Of a DNA stretch of 51,510 nt, positions 43,413-51,510 are shown piece by piece. The notes beneath the pieces were generated by a model. It made no database searches, had not been told where the DNA came from, and worked only from the letters and a program-made list of their open reading frames with translations. The position numbers and the translations under genes are program-made. Position 1 is the first letter of the stretch. Each line of letters opens with the position of its first letter. The DNA lies in assembly GCA_030066155.1 (NCBI GenBank), contig JASJCE010000004.1, positions 1 to 51,510 on the forward strand, in the 5' to 3' direction. The DNA comes from Desulfobacterales bacterium. GTDB taxonomy: Bacteria > Desulfobacterota > Desulfobacteria > Desulfobacterales > JAFDCJ01.

Positions 43413-45704
43413 CTATTCTATCAACCCCGCTGCCCGAAAGTGTTTGAACAGGACTTTGGGATTAAGCGGCAGCTCGTTGATTGCCACTCCGGTGGCATCC
43501 AGAATCGCGTTGCGGATCGCCGGTGCGGGAGTCAACACCGGCGGTTCGCCCAGGGCTTTACTACCGTAAGGATTACTGGGCTCGTAGGTTTCCACAAATT
43601 CGGCTCCGAGGTCAGGGATGTCCATAATCGTCGGCACTTTGTAGTCCAGCATATTGTTGTTGTAAATCCGGCCGGAATCCGGATCAATCATGAGCACTTC
43701 GAACAAGGCGGCGCCAATACCCATGGCCATGCCGCCGTGCACCTGGCCGGCAGCCGTCAGGGGATTGATGACGACTCCGCAGTCGTGTACATTGTAGATT
43801 TCGTTGATATTGACTTTGCACATGGGGATATCCACCTCCAAATCAACAAAGGTGCACCCGAACACATGCGCGTTGTTGCGGGTCTTATAGCTAACCTCAG
43901 CCGTGATCTGACCGCCGCGATTCTTGTCGTAGTAAGCATCCATGGCCACATCCTTCAGGCTCATCACTGCGGTCTCGGGCATGCGGGCAACGACGATATC
44001 ACCATTCAGGATGTCGAGATCCCGGGGCGTCATCCCGTTGATGACACCAACATATTCCAGGATTTTCTCCTTGAGCTGCTGAGCAGTGCGCATTACCGCC
44101 TGACCGCCCACAAATGTCTGCCGGGATGCGTAGGCGCCGGTATCGAAAGGGGCCACATCGGTGTCCTGAGCGGATACCACGTGTACCCGCTCAAACGGTA
44201 CCCCCAGCGTTTCGGCCGCCATCTGGGCCAGGGCCGTGTCCGAGCCCTGGCCGATTTCGGTGGCACCAACCTGGAGGTGAATCGAGCCGTCCTGGTTCAG
44301 GGATATGCGGGCACTGGCGGCCTCCACGCAAACCGGGTAGGTGCCCGAGCCGTAGCTGAAACAGGCAAGTCCCAGGCCGCGCCGGACCGGTCCGGTCTGT
44401 TCCCCGGGCCAGTCGTCCCGTTTTTGCTCCCAACGGATCAGCTCCTTGCCTTTTTTTATGCAGTCCACCAGCCCGCAGCTCATGATGGGCTTTTGGGTGA
44501 TCTGGCTCCTGTCTCCCGGCCGGGCAGCATTCTTCAGTCGAAACTCGACCGAATCCATGCCCAGGGCGCGTGCCGTCTCCTCCATGGCGCACTCAACCGC
44601 AAAGGTCATCTGGGGTGATCCGTAACCGCGCATGGCACCGGCCGCCGGGAAGTTGCCGTAGATGGTACGCGCCCGGCAGCGATAAACCGCGCGCGGGTAC
44701 ATATAGTGAGTCTTGGCGGAGCCGGCGGCGGCGATGGAATGGCCATGGGAGGCATAGGCACCGGTATTGGAAAGGGCGTCGAAATCGATGAGTTTGACAG
44801 TGCCGTCCTCCTGTGCACCGACCTTCACGTTTACCCGAAAAGGATGGCGCACCCGGGTTCCGATCATGCCCTCTTCGCGATCCAGCCGCAACCGGATGGG
44901 AATGCCACCCAGTTGCATCGTCAGGAAGGCCACCATGGGCTCCAGAATGACGTCCTGTTTATTGCCGAAGCCACCTCCGATGTAAGGTTTAATGACGCGA
45001 ATTTGGCTCCAGGGCAGTCCCAGAGCTTGCCCCACAACGCGTCGCACGATATGTGGAATCTGGGTCGAAGACACGATGACAATGTGCTCCAGGTCATCCA
45101 TGTAGGCATAGGCTGTGTGATTCTCCAGATGGCAGTGCTGCAAGACCTGAGTTTCATAAACGCCGTCGATGAGGCGATCCGATTCGTCCCGGGCCTGTTC
45201 CCAGTCGCCGCCGGCCACAAAGCCATGCTCCTTGACAATATTATTGGTTTTTTTATGGATTTCAGTCGCATCATCGGCCAGCACATCGTCCATGCGTACC
45301 AGCGGCCGGTAGGTCTCGTACTCGACCTCGATCAGGGCCAGGGCTTTGTTGGCCGTTAATTCATTTTCAGCCACCACCACGGCAATCTCGTCGCCTGCGT
45401 AGCGGATATGGTCGGTCAGCAGAAGACGGTCGGCCACGTCGCCGTAGGCCGGATCCAGGGCGTAGGGGTGGCCGGCCGTGGCAAATACATTTTTCGGAAT
45501 GTCTTCGAAGGTAAAAACCCCGTCCACTCCCGGAAGCCCCCGCGCCTTGCCGGTGTCGATTCTCACAACCCGTCCGTGGGCAATGGTGCTCCGCAGATAT
45601 TTAGCCACTCGCATTCCCGGCAGCGAATAATCATCGGTAAAACGGGCCTTGCCGGTGACTTTGGCGGCGCCGTCCACCCGCGGGACTGATTTGCCTACGG
45701 CCAT
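43413..45704 (-). CDS. xdhA: Xanthine dehydrogenase molybdenum-binding subunit
   Basis: 763 residues, matching E. coli XdhA (YgeS) over the whole length. VSSTQIPHIVRRVVGQALG, IGGGFGNKQDV, GAMRGYGSPQ, GATEIGQGSDTALAQ and ALGEPPVLTPAPAIRNA are the Mo-pterin and substrate loops; catalytic Glu is E720 of GEPP. It hydroxylates hypoxanthine or xanthine. It is followed by xdhB and xdhC. Start ATG 45704. Confidence 0.95.
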   Translation of the reverse strand: MAVGKSVPRVDGAAKVTGKARFTDDYSLPGMRVAKYLRSTIAHGRVVRIDTGKARGLPGVDGVFTFEDIPKNVFATAGHPYALDPAYGDVADRLLLTDHIRYAGDEIAVVVAENELTANKALALIEVEYETYRPLVRMDDVLADDATEIHKKTNNIVKEHGFVAGGDWEQARDESDRLIDGVYETQVLQHCHLENHTAYAYMDDLEHIVIVSSTQIPHIVRRVVGQALGLPWSQIRVIKPYIGGGFGNKQDVILEPMVAFLTMQLGGIPIRLRLDREEGMIGTRVRHPFRVNVKVGAQEDGTVKLIDFDALSNTGAYASHGHSIAAAGSAKTHYMYPRAVYRCRARTIYGNFPAAGAMRGYGSPQMTFAVECAMEETARALGMDSVEFRLKNAARPGDRSQITQKPIMSCGLVDCIKKGKELIRWEQKRDDWPGEQTGPVRRGLGLACFSYGSGTYPVCVEAASARISLNQDGSIHLQVGATEIGQGSDTALAQMAAETLGVPFERVHVVSAQDTDVAPFDTGAYASRQTFVGGQAVMRTAQQLKEKILEYVGVINGMTPRDLDILNGDIVVARMPETAVMSLKDVAMDAYYDKNRGGQITAEVSYKTRNNAHVFGCTFVDLEVDIPMCKVNINEIYNVHDCGVVINPLTAAGQVHGGMAMGIGAALFEVLMIDPDSGRIYNNNMLDYKVPTIMDIPDLGAEFVETYEPSNPYGSKALGEPPVLTPAPAIRNAILDATGVAINELPLNPKVLFKHFRAAGLIE

Positions 45705-45933
45705 GATAATGTTCCGTTTTCAAGTATAGAGATAATTGTTTATATTTCTATTTATACCATATAGTTGTAACTAAAATGTTGAATTGAAGATTTAAGGATT
45801 TCAATCGATCTGATTTACAGCCTTGTTTCCTGACCGTCTTGCATATAAACGAATTCTGCATCTTTGATCTGGTGCTTGCTTTTCTGGCTACAACTTTGAA
45901 CTAAAATGATAGGATACCACAATTCTTCAATCT

Positions 45934-48900
45934 TCAATCTTCAATTTTCATTTTCTTTTCGCTCCTTGCAAACGGCGGGAGATCGCGGACAGCCTGACAA
46001 AGGATGGCCATCTCTGCAGCATGTCGCAGGTTGACCGGGGAAGTGTGGCTCCCTTTAAACGCCACGCCGCAGACGCGATAATCCTTGCCCAGGGTTGTCC
46101 GGATAGCCTCATTTTCATAGATGAAGCCGTCGGGGGTGATCTCCAAGCTGGTATTGATACCGTCTTTTTGGCATTCCAACCGTTTGGTTTCAACAAAGTA
46201 ATATCCGCGCTGTGAGGCATCGAAGCTTTCAGCGGTTACATGAAACCTGGCTTTGTCGAGATAGGGCGCACCGCTGGTCGGGCAAAAAGTTGTGCAGTTG
46301 CCGCATTCGTTGCAGTAGTCACCGATATTCAGGACCTGGTGGCGCTGCTCGATCCGTACGGTTTCGAGATCGGCGATGTTAACCCCGTCGCCATCGGGTT
46401 GTACCTGCTGGATGGTGAACGTTGTCGGTTCCATGGTAAATCCAATATTGGCGCGATTGGGACAAACCGTGACACAAATGTTGCAGAGTTCGTCACACTG
46501 CAGACAGCGGCCGGCTTCTTTTTGAGCCGCGATCTCGTCCAGGGTTTCAATTACCATATCAAATCCCAGTCGTTTGTCCAAACTGATTTCCGGCGGGTTC
46601 AGTCCAGTTTCACGACGGGCACGGCGCTGCTGCAATACAGCCAAATCCGAAGCCTTCCCGCTATCGCCGTTCGAAATATTATGGTCTTTGAAAGCGCGCT
46701 GTTTGATGGAAAGAGCGACTTGCTTACCGTCTCCAATCGCTTTGATCAGGGTCGATGCCCCGCGCACAGCGTCGCCCCCGGCAAAAACATTCTCAAGCTG
46801 GGTTTCATGGGTTGCCGGGTTGATTTCAAGCTTCTCGGCGGGGAAGAAATCGAGATTGACACGCTGACCGATCGCTGAGATGACCGTGTCGACGTTCAGC
46901 TCAAATTCGGAACCATCGATCTTAATGGGCCGCGGCCGGTCGCTGGCATCCTTTTCGCCAAGTTCCATTCGAAAGCACAGATTGGATCGCACCCGACCGT
47001 CCTCGACCAGCATACACTCGGGAGCCGTCAGTTCGATCAGCTCAATCCCTTCATCGATCATGGCCTGAACTTCCTCGGCCGCCGCGGGCATCTCCCGGCG
47101 CGTGCGTCGATACACAACGCTTACCTCACCGTCGGCACCCACCAGTCGCTTGGCGGTGCGCGCTGCATCCATGGCTGAATTACCGCCGCCGATGACCGCT
47201 ACTTTTTTTCCCAAATCGGGGCGTTCACCACGGCGGACCGCGCTCAGAAAACTCAGCTGATCCATGACGCCCTCGGCATCCTCGCCGGGTACGCCCAATT
47301 CGATGCCTTGCTGGGCTCCGACGGCAACGTAGACATAATCGTAATCCCGCCGTAATTGCTCAAATCTAAGGCGATCGACTTCAGCGTGATAATGGATGTG
47401 GACCCCCAGGGCCAAAATGGCATCGATATCCTGTTGAATGCTGTCGTTATCAAGCCGGAAAGCGGGAATGGCATCCGAAGCCCAGCCTCCTGCAAAGGCC
47501 TTACTTTCAAAGATTTGGACTTCAAAACCATCCAGGGCCAGGAAATAAGCGCAGGCCAGTCCCGAAGGTCCGGCACCGACGATGGCAACTTTGACACCAT
47601 TGGGCGAAGCGGGTTGCAGGCCGGTGGGGCCGGTATGTTTTTGGGAGATGAAGCGTTTGATCTCCCGGATTAACAGGGGGGTGTCGTAATTGATGCGGGT
47701 GCATTTGTCCTGGCACAAATGATCGCAGACCATCCCCTGGATGTTGGGAAAGGGGTTGGTCTCCACAATAATTCGGTAGGCCCGGGCATAATCACCTCTG
47801 GCGGCATAAAGCATATAAGCCGGAATATTCTGGCTGACAGGACAGGTAGACATGCAGGGCGCTTCAATACAATCAAACGTACTTAATTGACGCGGTGTTT
47901 TGATGCCGTCATAGGGGAAACTCTGCTTGTGATAGGCCTTATTGGAGATCACCGATTGTGCGTACGCCTGCAGATTAGACAAAGCGGCCTGCCTGCGGTC
48001 CCGGGTCTGTTCGCTGCGAGCAATTATAAAGGCATCCAGTGTATCGGCGTCGGCTTCCCGGCAAGCCTTGCTCAGTTCTGCCAGATATTGCGAGAGTCGG
48101 CCATAGCCGCCGGGCTTCAGGATGTCGGTGCAAACCGTCACCGGTTTCAAATTGCAGGTCAGGATATCGGCGAAGTTGTAGCAATCGGTACCGGCTGAAA
48201 AGGAGATGTCCAGTGCACCCTCGAACTCGGTCTGTAAACGCTCGGCCAGGTTGATGCTGATGGGGTGCAGGGCGCGACCGCTCATGTAAACCATTTTTTC
48301 ATTTTTGGGCAGATTCTGCTCCAGGTTGCTGGTCTCCAGGGTGTTGGTCAATTTGATGTTGAAGGACACCCCGCTTTTTGCAGCGTCGGCCAGAAGAGTT
48401 CGAATCAGCGCCACGCCGTCTTCATATTTGAGATCATGCTCGAAGGCCAGGTCCGGTACCTGTGTCTCGAAACCCAGTTGATCGTTGAGGATGCCGCGCA
48501 ACTGCTCGGGACCCAAGAGGGTGGGGTTGAGTTTGATCGTGGTGTTGAGCCTGCGCTCCATGACGAAATAGTGTCCGATTTTTTCGACTTCATCCGGCGG
48601 GCAGCCGTGCATGGTGGAGATGGTGATATTGTTGGAGATGCAGTCCGGGATAACCAACTCCTTGACCCGGGGGTACCATTTGGCCAGGCGTTCGATTTTC
48701 GCGCTTTTCTGCGGCGCGCAATTTTGCATGCGGTCGAGGAACTTTTGAATGGGGGCGCTTAGGATACCTTCCAAATTGTAGCCGACGCTCATGTTGAAGA
48801 TGAACCCCCGCTCTTCGCGTATACCCCAGCCGAATTTGTCTTTGAGAATATGCAATATGATCCAGGCGTTGAGGTATTCGTCAAAGGACCGGTTCAGTTT

Positions 48901-49245
48901 CAGTTCCTGGGACCACTCGCAGTTGTAACCTTCGTCGGTCATATCGATGCAGGGTTTGGTCACGTCCAGTTCGTCCAGCACCTGAACCGTTTTAAGCTCC
49001 AGATAGCGCGCGCCGGTCAACCAGGCGGCGATCAGGTTCTGGGCCAATTGAGTATGCGGCCCGGCCGCCACGCCAAGGGGCGTTTCCAGGAGCTGCCCGT
49101 AGCGCTGCATACAAAAAGGGTCAGTGGCATGCGGAATAAAGAAAAGGTTCTTGGGAATCCCGAAAATTTGGTCTTGCCGTTCCTCGGCCAGAATCCACCG
49201 GAGCAGCGTCTCGATATCGCAGCCCCAGAATTTGTCCCTGCTCAT
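45934..49245 (-). CDS. ygfK: YgfK-type FAD/iron-sulfur oxidoreductase
   Basis: 1103 residues from ATG 49245 (an AGGGT ribosome site precedes it; the 18-residue extension is repeat-derived). The N-terminal 440 residues resemble a dihydroorotate/dihydropyrimidine dehydrogenase barrel (PLGVAAGPHTQLAQN, STMHGCPPDEVE, KLNPTLLGPEQ). Then come the Cys clusters EAPCMSTCPVSQ and CDHLCQDKCT, FAD and NADPH loops GAGPSGLACAYF and GGGNSAMDAARTAKR, and C-terminal ferredoxin motifs CLQCDELCNICVTVCPNRA and CNECGNCTTFCP. It is an ortholog of E. coli YgfK, recently tied to anaerobic urate/purine breakdown; the old name is selenate reductase subunit. Confidence 0.93.
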   Translation of the reverse strand: MSRDKFWGCDIETLLRWILAEERQDQIFGIPKNLFFIPHATDPFCMQRYGQLLETPLGVAAGPHTQLAQNLIAAWLTGARYLELKTVQVLDELDVTKPCIDMTDEGYNCEWSQELKLNRSFDEYLNAWIILHILKDKFGWGIREERGFIFNMSVGYNLEGILSAPIQKFLDRMQNCAPQKSAKIERLAKWYPRVKELVIPDCISNNITISTMHGCPPDEVEKIGHYFVMERRLNTTIKLNPTLLGPEQLRGILNDQLGFETQVPDLAFEHDLKYEDGVALIRTLLADAAKSGVSFNIKLTNTLETSNLEQNLPKNEKMVYMSGRALHPISINLAERLQTEFEGALDISFSAGTDCYNFADILTCNLKPVTVCTDILKPGGYGRLSQYLAELSKACREADADTLDAFIIARSEQTRDRRQAALSNLQAYAQSVISNKAYHKQSFPYDGIKTPRQLSTFDCIEAPCMSTCPVSQNIPAYMLYAARGDYARAYRIIVETNPFPNIQGMVCDHLCQDKCTRINYDTPLLIREIKRFISQKHTGPTGLQPASPNGVKVAIVGAGPSGLACAYFLALDGFEVQIFESKAFAGGWASDAIPAFRLDNDSIQQDIDAILALGVHIHYHAEVDRLRFEQLRRDYDYVYVAVGAQQGIELGVPGEDAEGVMDQLSFLSAVRRGERPDLGKKVAVIGGGNSAMDAARTAKRLVGADGEVSVVYRRTRREMPAAAEEVQAMIDEGIELIELTAPECMLVEDGRVRSNLCFRMELGEKDASDRPRPIKIDGSEFELNVDTVISAIGQRVNLDFFPAEKLEINPATHETQLENVFAGGDAVRGASTLIKAIGDGKQVALSIKQRAFKDHNISNGDSGKASDLAVLQQRRARRETGLNPPEISLDKRLGFDMVIETLDEIAAQKEAGRCLQCDELCNICVTVCPNRANIGFTMEPTTFTIQQVQPDGDGVNIADLETVRIEQRHQVLNIGDYCNECGNCTTFCPTSGAPYLDKARFHVTAESFDASQRGYYFVETKRLECQKDGINTSLEITPDGFIYENEAIRTTLGKDYRVCGVAFKGSHTSPVNLRHAAEMAILCQAVRDLPPFARSEKKMKIED

Positions 49246-49772
49246 GGTATTACCCTTATATTGAAGACTAAAGATTGAAGATTTGAGGTATTCTATCATT
49301 TTAATTTCACATTTTTAATCAAAAAAGCAAATACCAGATTAAAAATTTATGATCTGCCCAAACACGAGGCGGTCAAGAATTAAGGCAATTAATTATTCCT
49401 CCTGGACAAAATCCAAAGCCGTCTCGGGAGTCTTAATTCGGCCAAAAAGCTTGATCCAATTCCAAGTTAGAGTCTTAATGGTAACTCTTTGCATTTAATG
49501 AAAAGATTTATTTATCACGAAAACACGAAAGTTGGAAAACACGAAAATTTTTATAGCATTATTTCGTGCTTTCGCCCGCCCAGTTAAACCTTCTTTTTTG
49601 TTTAACCGGGGCCATTTCGTGGTTTCGTGATTGATTCTTTTTGGTTCCGGCTTGTCAGGGTAAGGTATTTTCAAAGTGGAATAATCAGATAGGCAGAATT
49701 CCTTAATTATTCATTCTTCAATATTCAATAGTCAATTGTACAAGCTGTCTTCAATTTTCAATTACAAGGATC
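49246..49772. repeat. Gap between ssnA and ygfK with repeats
   Basis: 527 bases. It contains TATCACGAAAACACGAAAGT (49514-49533) with the inverse TTTCGTGGTTTCGTGATTGA (49615-49634), and a decayed piece of repeat F (49581-49613, AGTTAAACCTTCTTTTTTGT). ATTCAATAGTCAATTGTACA-type words lie at 49720-49740. No gene or clear promoter. Confidence 0.6.
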
Positions 49773-51050
49773 TCACATCTTCCCCCACAGCTTTTTGCCC
49801 ATCTCGCGTCCGAAGGTGAGCACTTCGTTTTCATCCACTGTCGTTATCCGTCGCTCCTCAACGATGACTTGCCCCTGGCAGATCACAGTTTCCACATGGC
49901 GGGTATCCAGTCCGAAAACCAAGTGGGCCGGAAAGTTGTTGGAGGTAACCTCGGTGGGGGCATCGTAGTCAAGAATGACAAGATTGTTGTCCGTGTCGCC
50001 GTGCGCCCCGAAGGCCTGGATGTAACGGTGGACGTTGCGGAAACGCTGATAGGCGCTGCCAAAGTCGAGACCCTCGGTGGCCTGGCCGGCCAGGAAGGCG
50101 GCCTTGGCGCTGCGCAGCATGTCACAATGCATGCCGTCGGTACCCAGCATGACGTTTTCGGTTAGCGGGGTATAGCCCGTTACCCCCACATTATTGTTCT
50201 GATTGCTTTCCACGTTCTGAACCACCCATGCGCCGGATCGGCGTACCAATTCTTTTTCCCGCTCCGAGAGGTGAATGCAGTGGGCCAGTATGGACTTCTG
50301 CAGTTCCAGGGCGCCACTGTCCTGGAGACGCTCCACTACCCGTTTCCCATATTTGGATAGGGAGTCCTCCTGATCGGTCCGGTCTTCGGCCACGTGCAAA
50401 TGCAGGCCGCTGTTGTATTTGCTAGCCAGTGTGATCGCTTCTTCCAAAAGGGTGTCGCCGACGGTGAATGAGGCGTGCAGCCCGATATGGCCCTGGCGGT
50501 CCGACGCGAGGAAGGCATCCGTCTCGGCAAGCCCTTCTTCTCGCGGACCCTGGCCGTCGCGGTCGGAGATTTCGTAGCACAGCAAATGCGCAATGCCCAC
50601 CCGGTCGAACGCACGGGCGATGGTAGGCAGAGAGTCCTTGATGGCAAAGGGTGATGCGTGATGGTCGATGACAAAAGTTACGCCGCTCTTGGCGCAGTAA
50701 ATGGCAGATGCCAGAGCGCTGGCTTCGATCATCTCCAGATCCAGGCGTTTGTCGAGATGCCACCAGACATATTGCAGGATCTCCGGGAAATTGGTCGGAA
50801 TTTTGGGGGGTGCAGGCATTCCCCGGGCCAGGGTGGAGTAAATATGGTGATGACCGCAACCAAACGACCGGGTAACCAGCTTGCCGGCGCAATTCAGTAC
50901 CCGGTCTTCGGGACCGAGGTCTTCCGATCGCGGCACACTTGCCGGAAATGATATTCCCGCCCGGGGGCCTTCGGCAACCGCTAGATTCGATTTTGTTATT
51001 TCCAGGCTATCCCAATTCACATAAGTGCAGTCTTTTAAATACAGGGTCAT
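49773..51050 (-). CDS. ssnA: SsnA-type amidohydrolase
   Basis: 425 residues. CGHHHIYSTLARGM supplies zinc ligands H67 and H69 (aligned to CSHNHFYSGLSRGI of E. coli SsnA); LHLHVAED gives a His/Glu, and LGTDGMHCD the Asp. VIDHHASPFAI and VQNVESNQNNNVG are also conserved. It belongs to the metal-dependent aminohydrolases and lies directly upstream of ygfK, as in E. coli; both are needed in anaerobic purine degradation. GAGGTTA precedes ATG 51050. Confidence 0.92.
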   Translation of the reverse strand: MTLYLKDCTYVNWDSLEITKSNLAVAEGPRAGISFPASVPRSEDLGPEDRVLNCAGKLVTRSFGCGHHHIYSTLARGMPAPPKIPTNFPEILQYVWWHLDKRLDLEMIEASALASAIYCAKSGVTFVIDHHASPFAIKDSLPTIARAFDRVGIAHLLCYEISDRDGQGPREEGLAETDAFLASDRQGHIGLHASFTVGDTLLEEAITLASKYNSGLHLHVAEDRTDQEDSLSKYGKRVVERLQDSGALELQKSILAHCIHLSEREKELVRRSGAWVVQNVESNQNNNVGVTGYTPLTENVMLGTDGMHCDMLRSAKAAFLAGQATEGLDFGSAYQRFRNVHRYIQAFGAHGDTDNNLVILDYDAPTEVTSNNFPAHLVFGLDTRHVETVICQGQVIVEERRITTVDENEVLTFGREMGKKLWGKM

Positions 51051-51397
51051 GGATGTAACCTCGTCTGTTGAGGAGTGAAGTGATAAAAATTCCTTGGTAT
51101 TTTGATTCGCATAGGCTTAGCCAGGTTTTACAGCGAACCGCAGAATATCGAATATCGAACCGCAGAATGTCGAAGTGTGGGATCGCTTCGCTCAGTCATT
51201 TATATAAGAATAGAAAGAATGCCTTACTTCGATATTCGTCATTCGATATTCCTTAATCGATATTCGCTTTGCTCGCTCACTTTTTATTAGATAGAATACA
51301 TTATTCGACGTTGGACGTTCGATGTTCGATGTTCAACGTTCGTTCTTTTTAACTCTATTTTTTTGCCGTCCGCCGTCATTTTGGCGGATTAGGCACT
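51051..51397. repeat. Gap with AATATCGAA words and repeat C
   Basis: 347 bases. CAGAATATCGAATATCGAAC (51141-51160) and related words, then CGATATTCGTCATTCGATAT (51231-51250). From 51285 TTATTAGATAGAATACATTA TTCGACGTTGGACGTTCGAT matches the 24408-24461 block. No gene; ORFs here are repeat artefacts. Confidence 0.65.
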
Positions 51398-51510
51398 CTA
51401 TTTCAGTCTCTTCTTCAACGGTGTCAGCGGCAGGCTGTAGCGGCGTATCCCATCGAATTGGCGATAGGCATTGGCGATGGCCGGTGCGGTTGGAATGGTG
51501 CCGATCTCGC
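51398..51510 (-). CDS. C-terminus of a molybdenum-hydroxylase-like large subunit, partial
   Basis: Open at the right edge. The last 37 codons end ...IRRYSLPLTPLKKRLK then TAG (51400-51398). The stretch EIGTIPTAPAIANAY followed by a short basic tail is what follows the catalytic Glu loop in xanthine dehydrogenase/aldehyde oxidase large subunits (PAIANA and LPLTP). XdhD is next to ssnA and ygfK in E. coli, so an XdhD-type selenium-dependent enzyme or a related hydroxylase is likely. Only the tail is visible. Confidence 0.6.
   Translation of the reverse strand, partial: EIGTIPTAPAIANAYRQFDGIRRYSLPLTPLKKRLK

Noticed and set aside
51361-51397. Hairpin TCCGCC/GGCGGA just after the right-edge gene, considered as a terminator
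   Set aside because: On the minus strand it is followed by a run of A, not T, so it does not fit an intrinsic terminator for that gene.

Overview
The window is a chromosomal stretch of a Gram-negative bacterium with roughly balanced base composition, most likely an anaerobe related to the Desulfobacterales. This placement is an inference from gene content (YgfK/SsnA/XdhABC purine genes, acyl-CoA enzymes, a tungsten/molybdenum oxidoreductase, Desulfobacterales-like intergenic repeats). No rRNA, tRNA or other taxonomic marker was seen. Intergenic DNA is unusually rich in dispersed short repeats, several of which sit inside operons.

Layout. 1-312: start of a universal stress protein (-). 661-5144: a LivHMGF-type ABC importer without a binding protein, followed by an iron-type alcohol dehydrogenase. 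5212-7466 (-): an APH-family kinase and an acyl-CoA dehydrogenase overlapping by 4 bp, resembling a split ACAD11 or the LvaA/LvaC pair that removes 4-hydroxyl groups. 7772-11838: a PrpB-like C-C lyase, a small membrane protein, a rhomboid protease, an epoxide-hydrolase-like enzyme and a hypothetical protein. 12000-17588: a divergent 4-hydroxybutyryl-CoA dehydratase/HpaB relative, a homocysteine methyltransferase-type protein, a molybdopterin oxidoreductase and a hotdog thioesterase.

17721-30610 is a complete shikimate, phenylalanine and tyrosine locus. On the minus strand a short type I-beta DAHP synthase is followed by the bifunctional chorismate mutase/prephenate dehydratase. On the plus strand, in order: Tyr-type AroF, AroB, a chorismate mutase-AroE fusion, AroA, AroK, AroC, an aminotransferase, TyrA and a type II dehydroquinase. 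The two arms diverge from 19.87-20.14 kb. Each arm starts with its own promoter, a short leader peptide and an intrinsic terminator with a competing antiterminator. The minus leader carries a Phe-rich run (FFTFGRFFFWF) ahead of DAHP synthase-pheA. The plus leader carries a Tyr-rich run (YFYYRYYFY) ahead of AroF. These two back-to-back ribosome-mediated attenuators, absent from ordinary gene calling, are the most notable find.

30891-35410: a transthyretin-like protein, a PilZ protein, an adenine deaminase, and a class III cyclase with TolB-like and TPR regions. 35543-51510 is centred on purine salvage and anaerobic purine breakdown: Gpt, two fold-type II PLP enzymes, a xanthine/uracil permease, XdhC-XdhB-XdhA, YgfK, SsnA and the end of a second molybdenum-hydroxylase-like large subunit. 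With adenine deaminase this forms a route from adenine or guanine through xanthine to ring-opened products.
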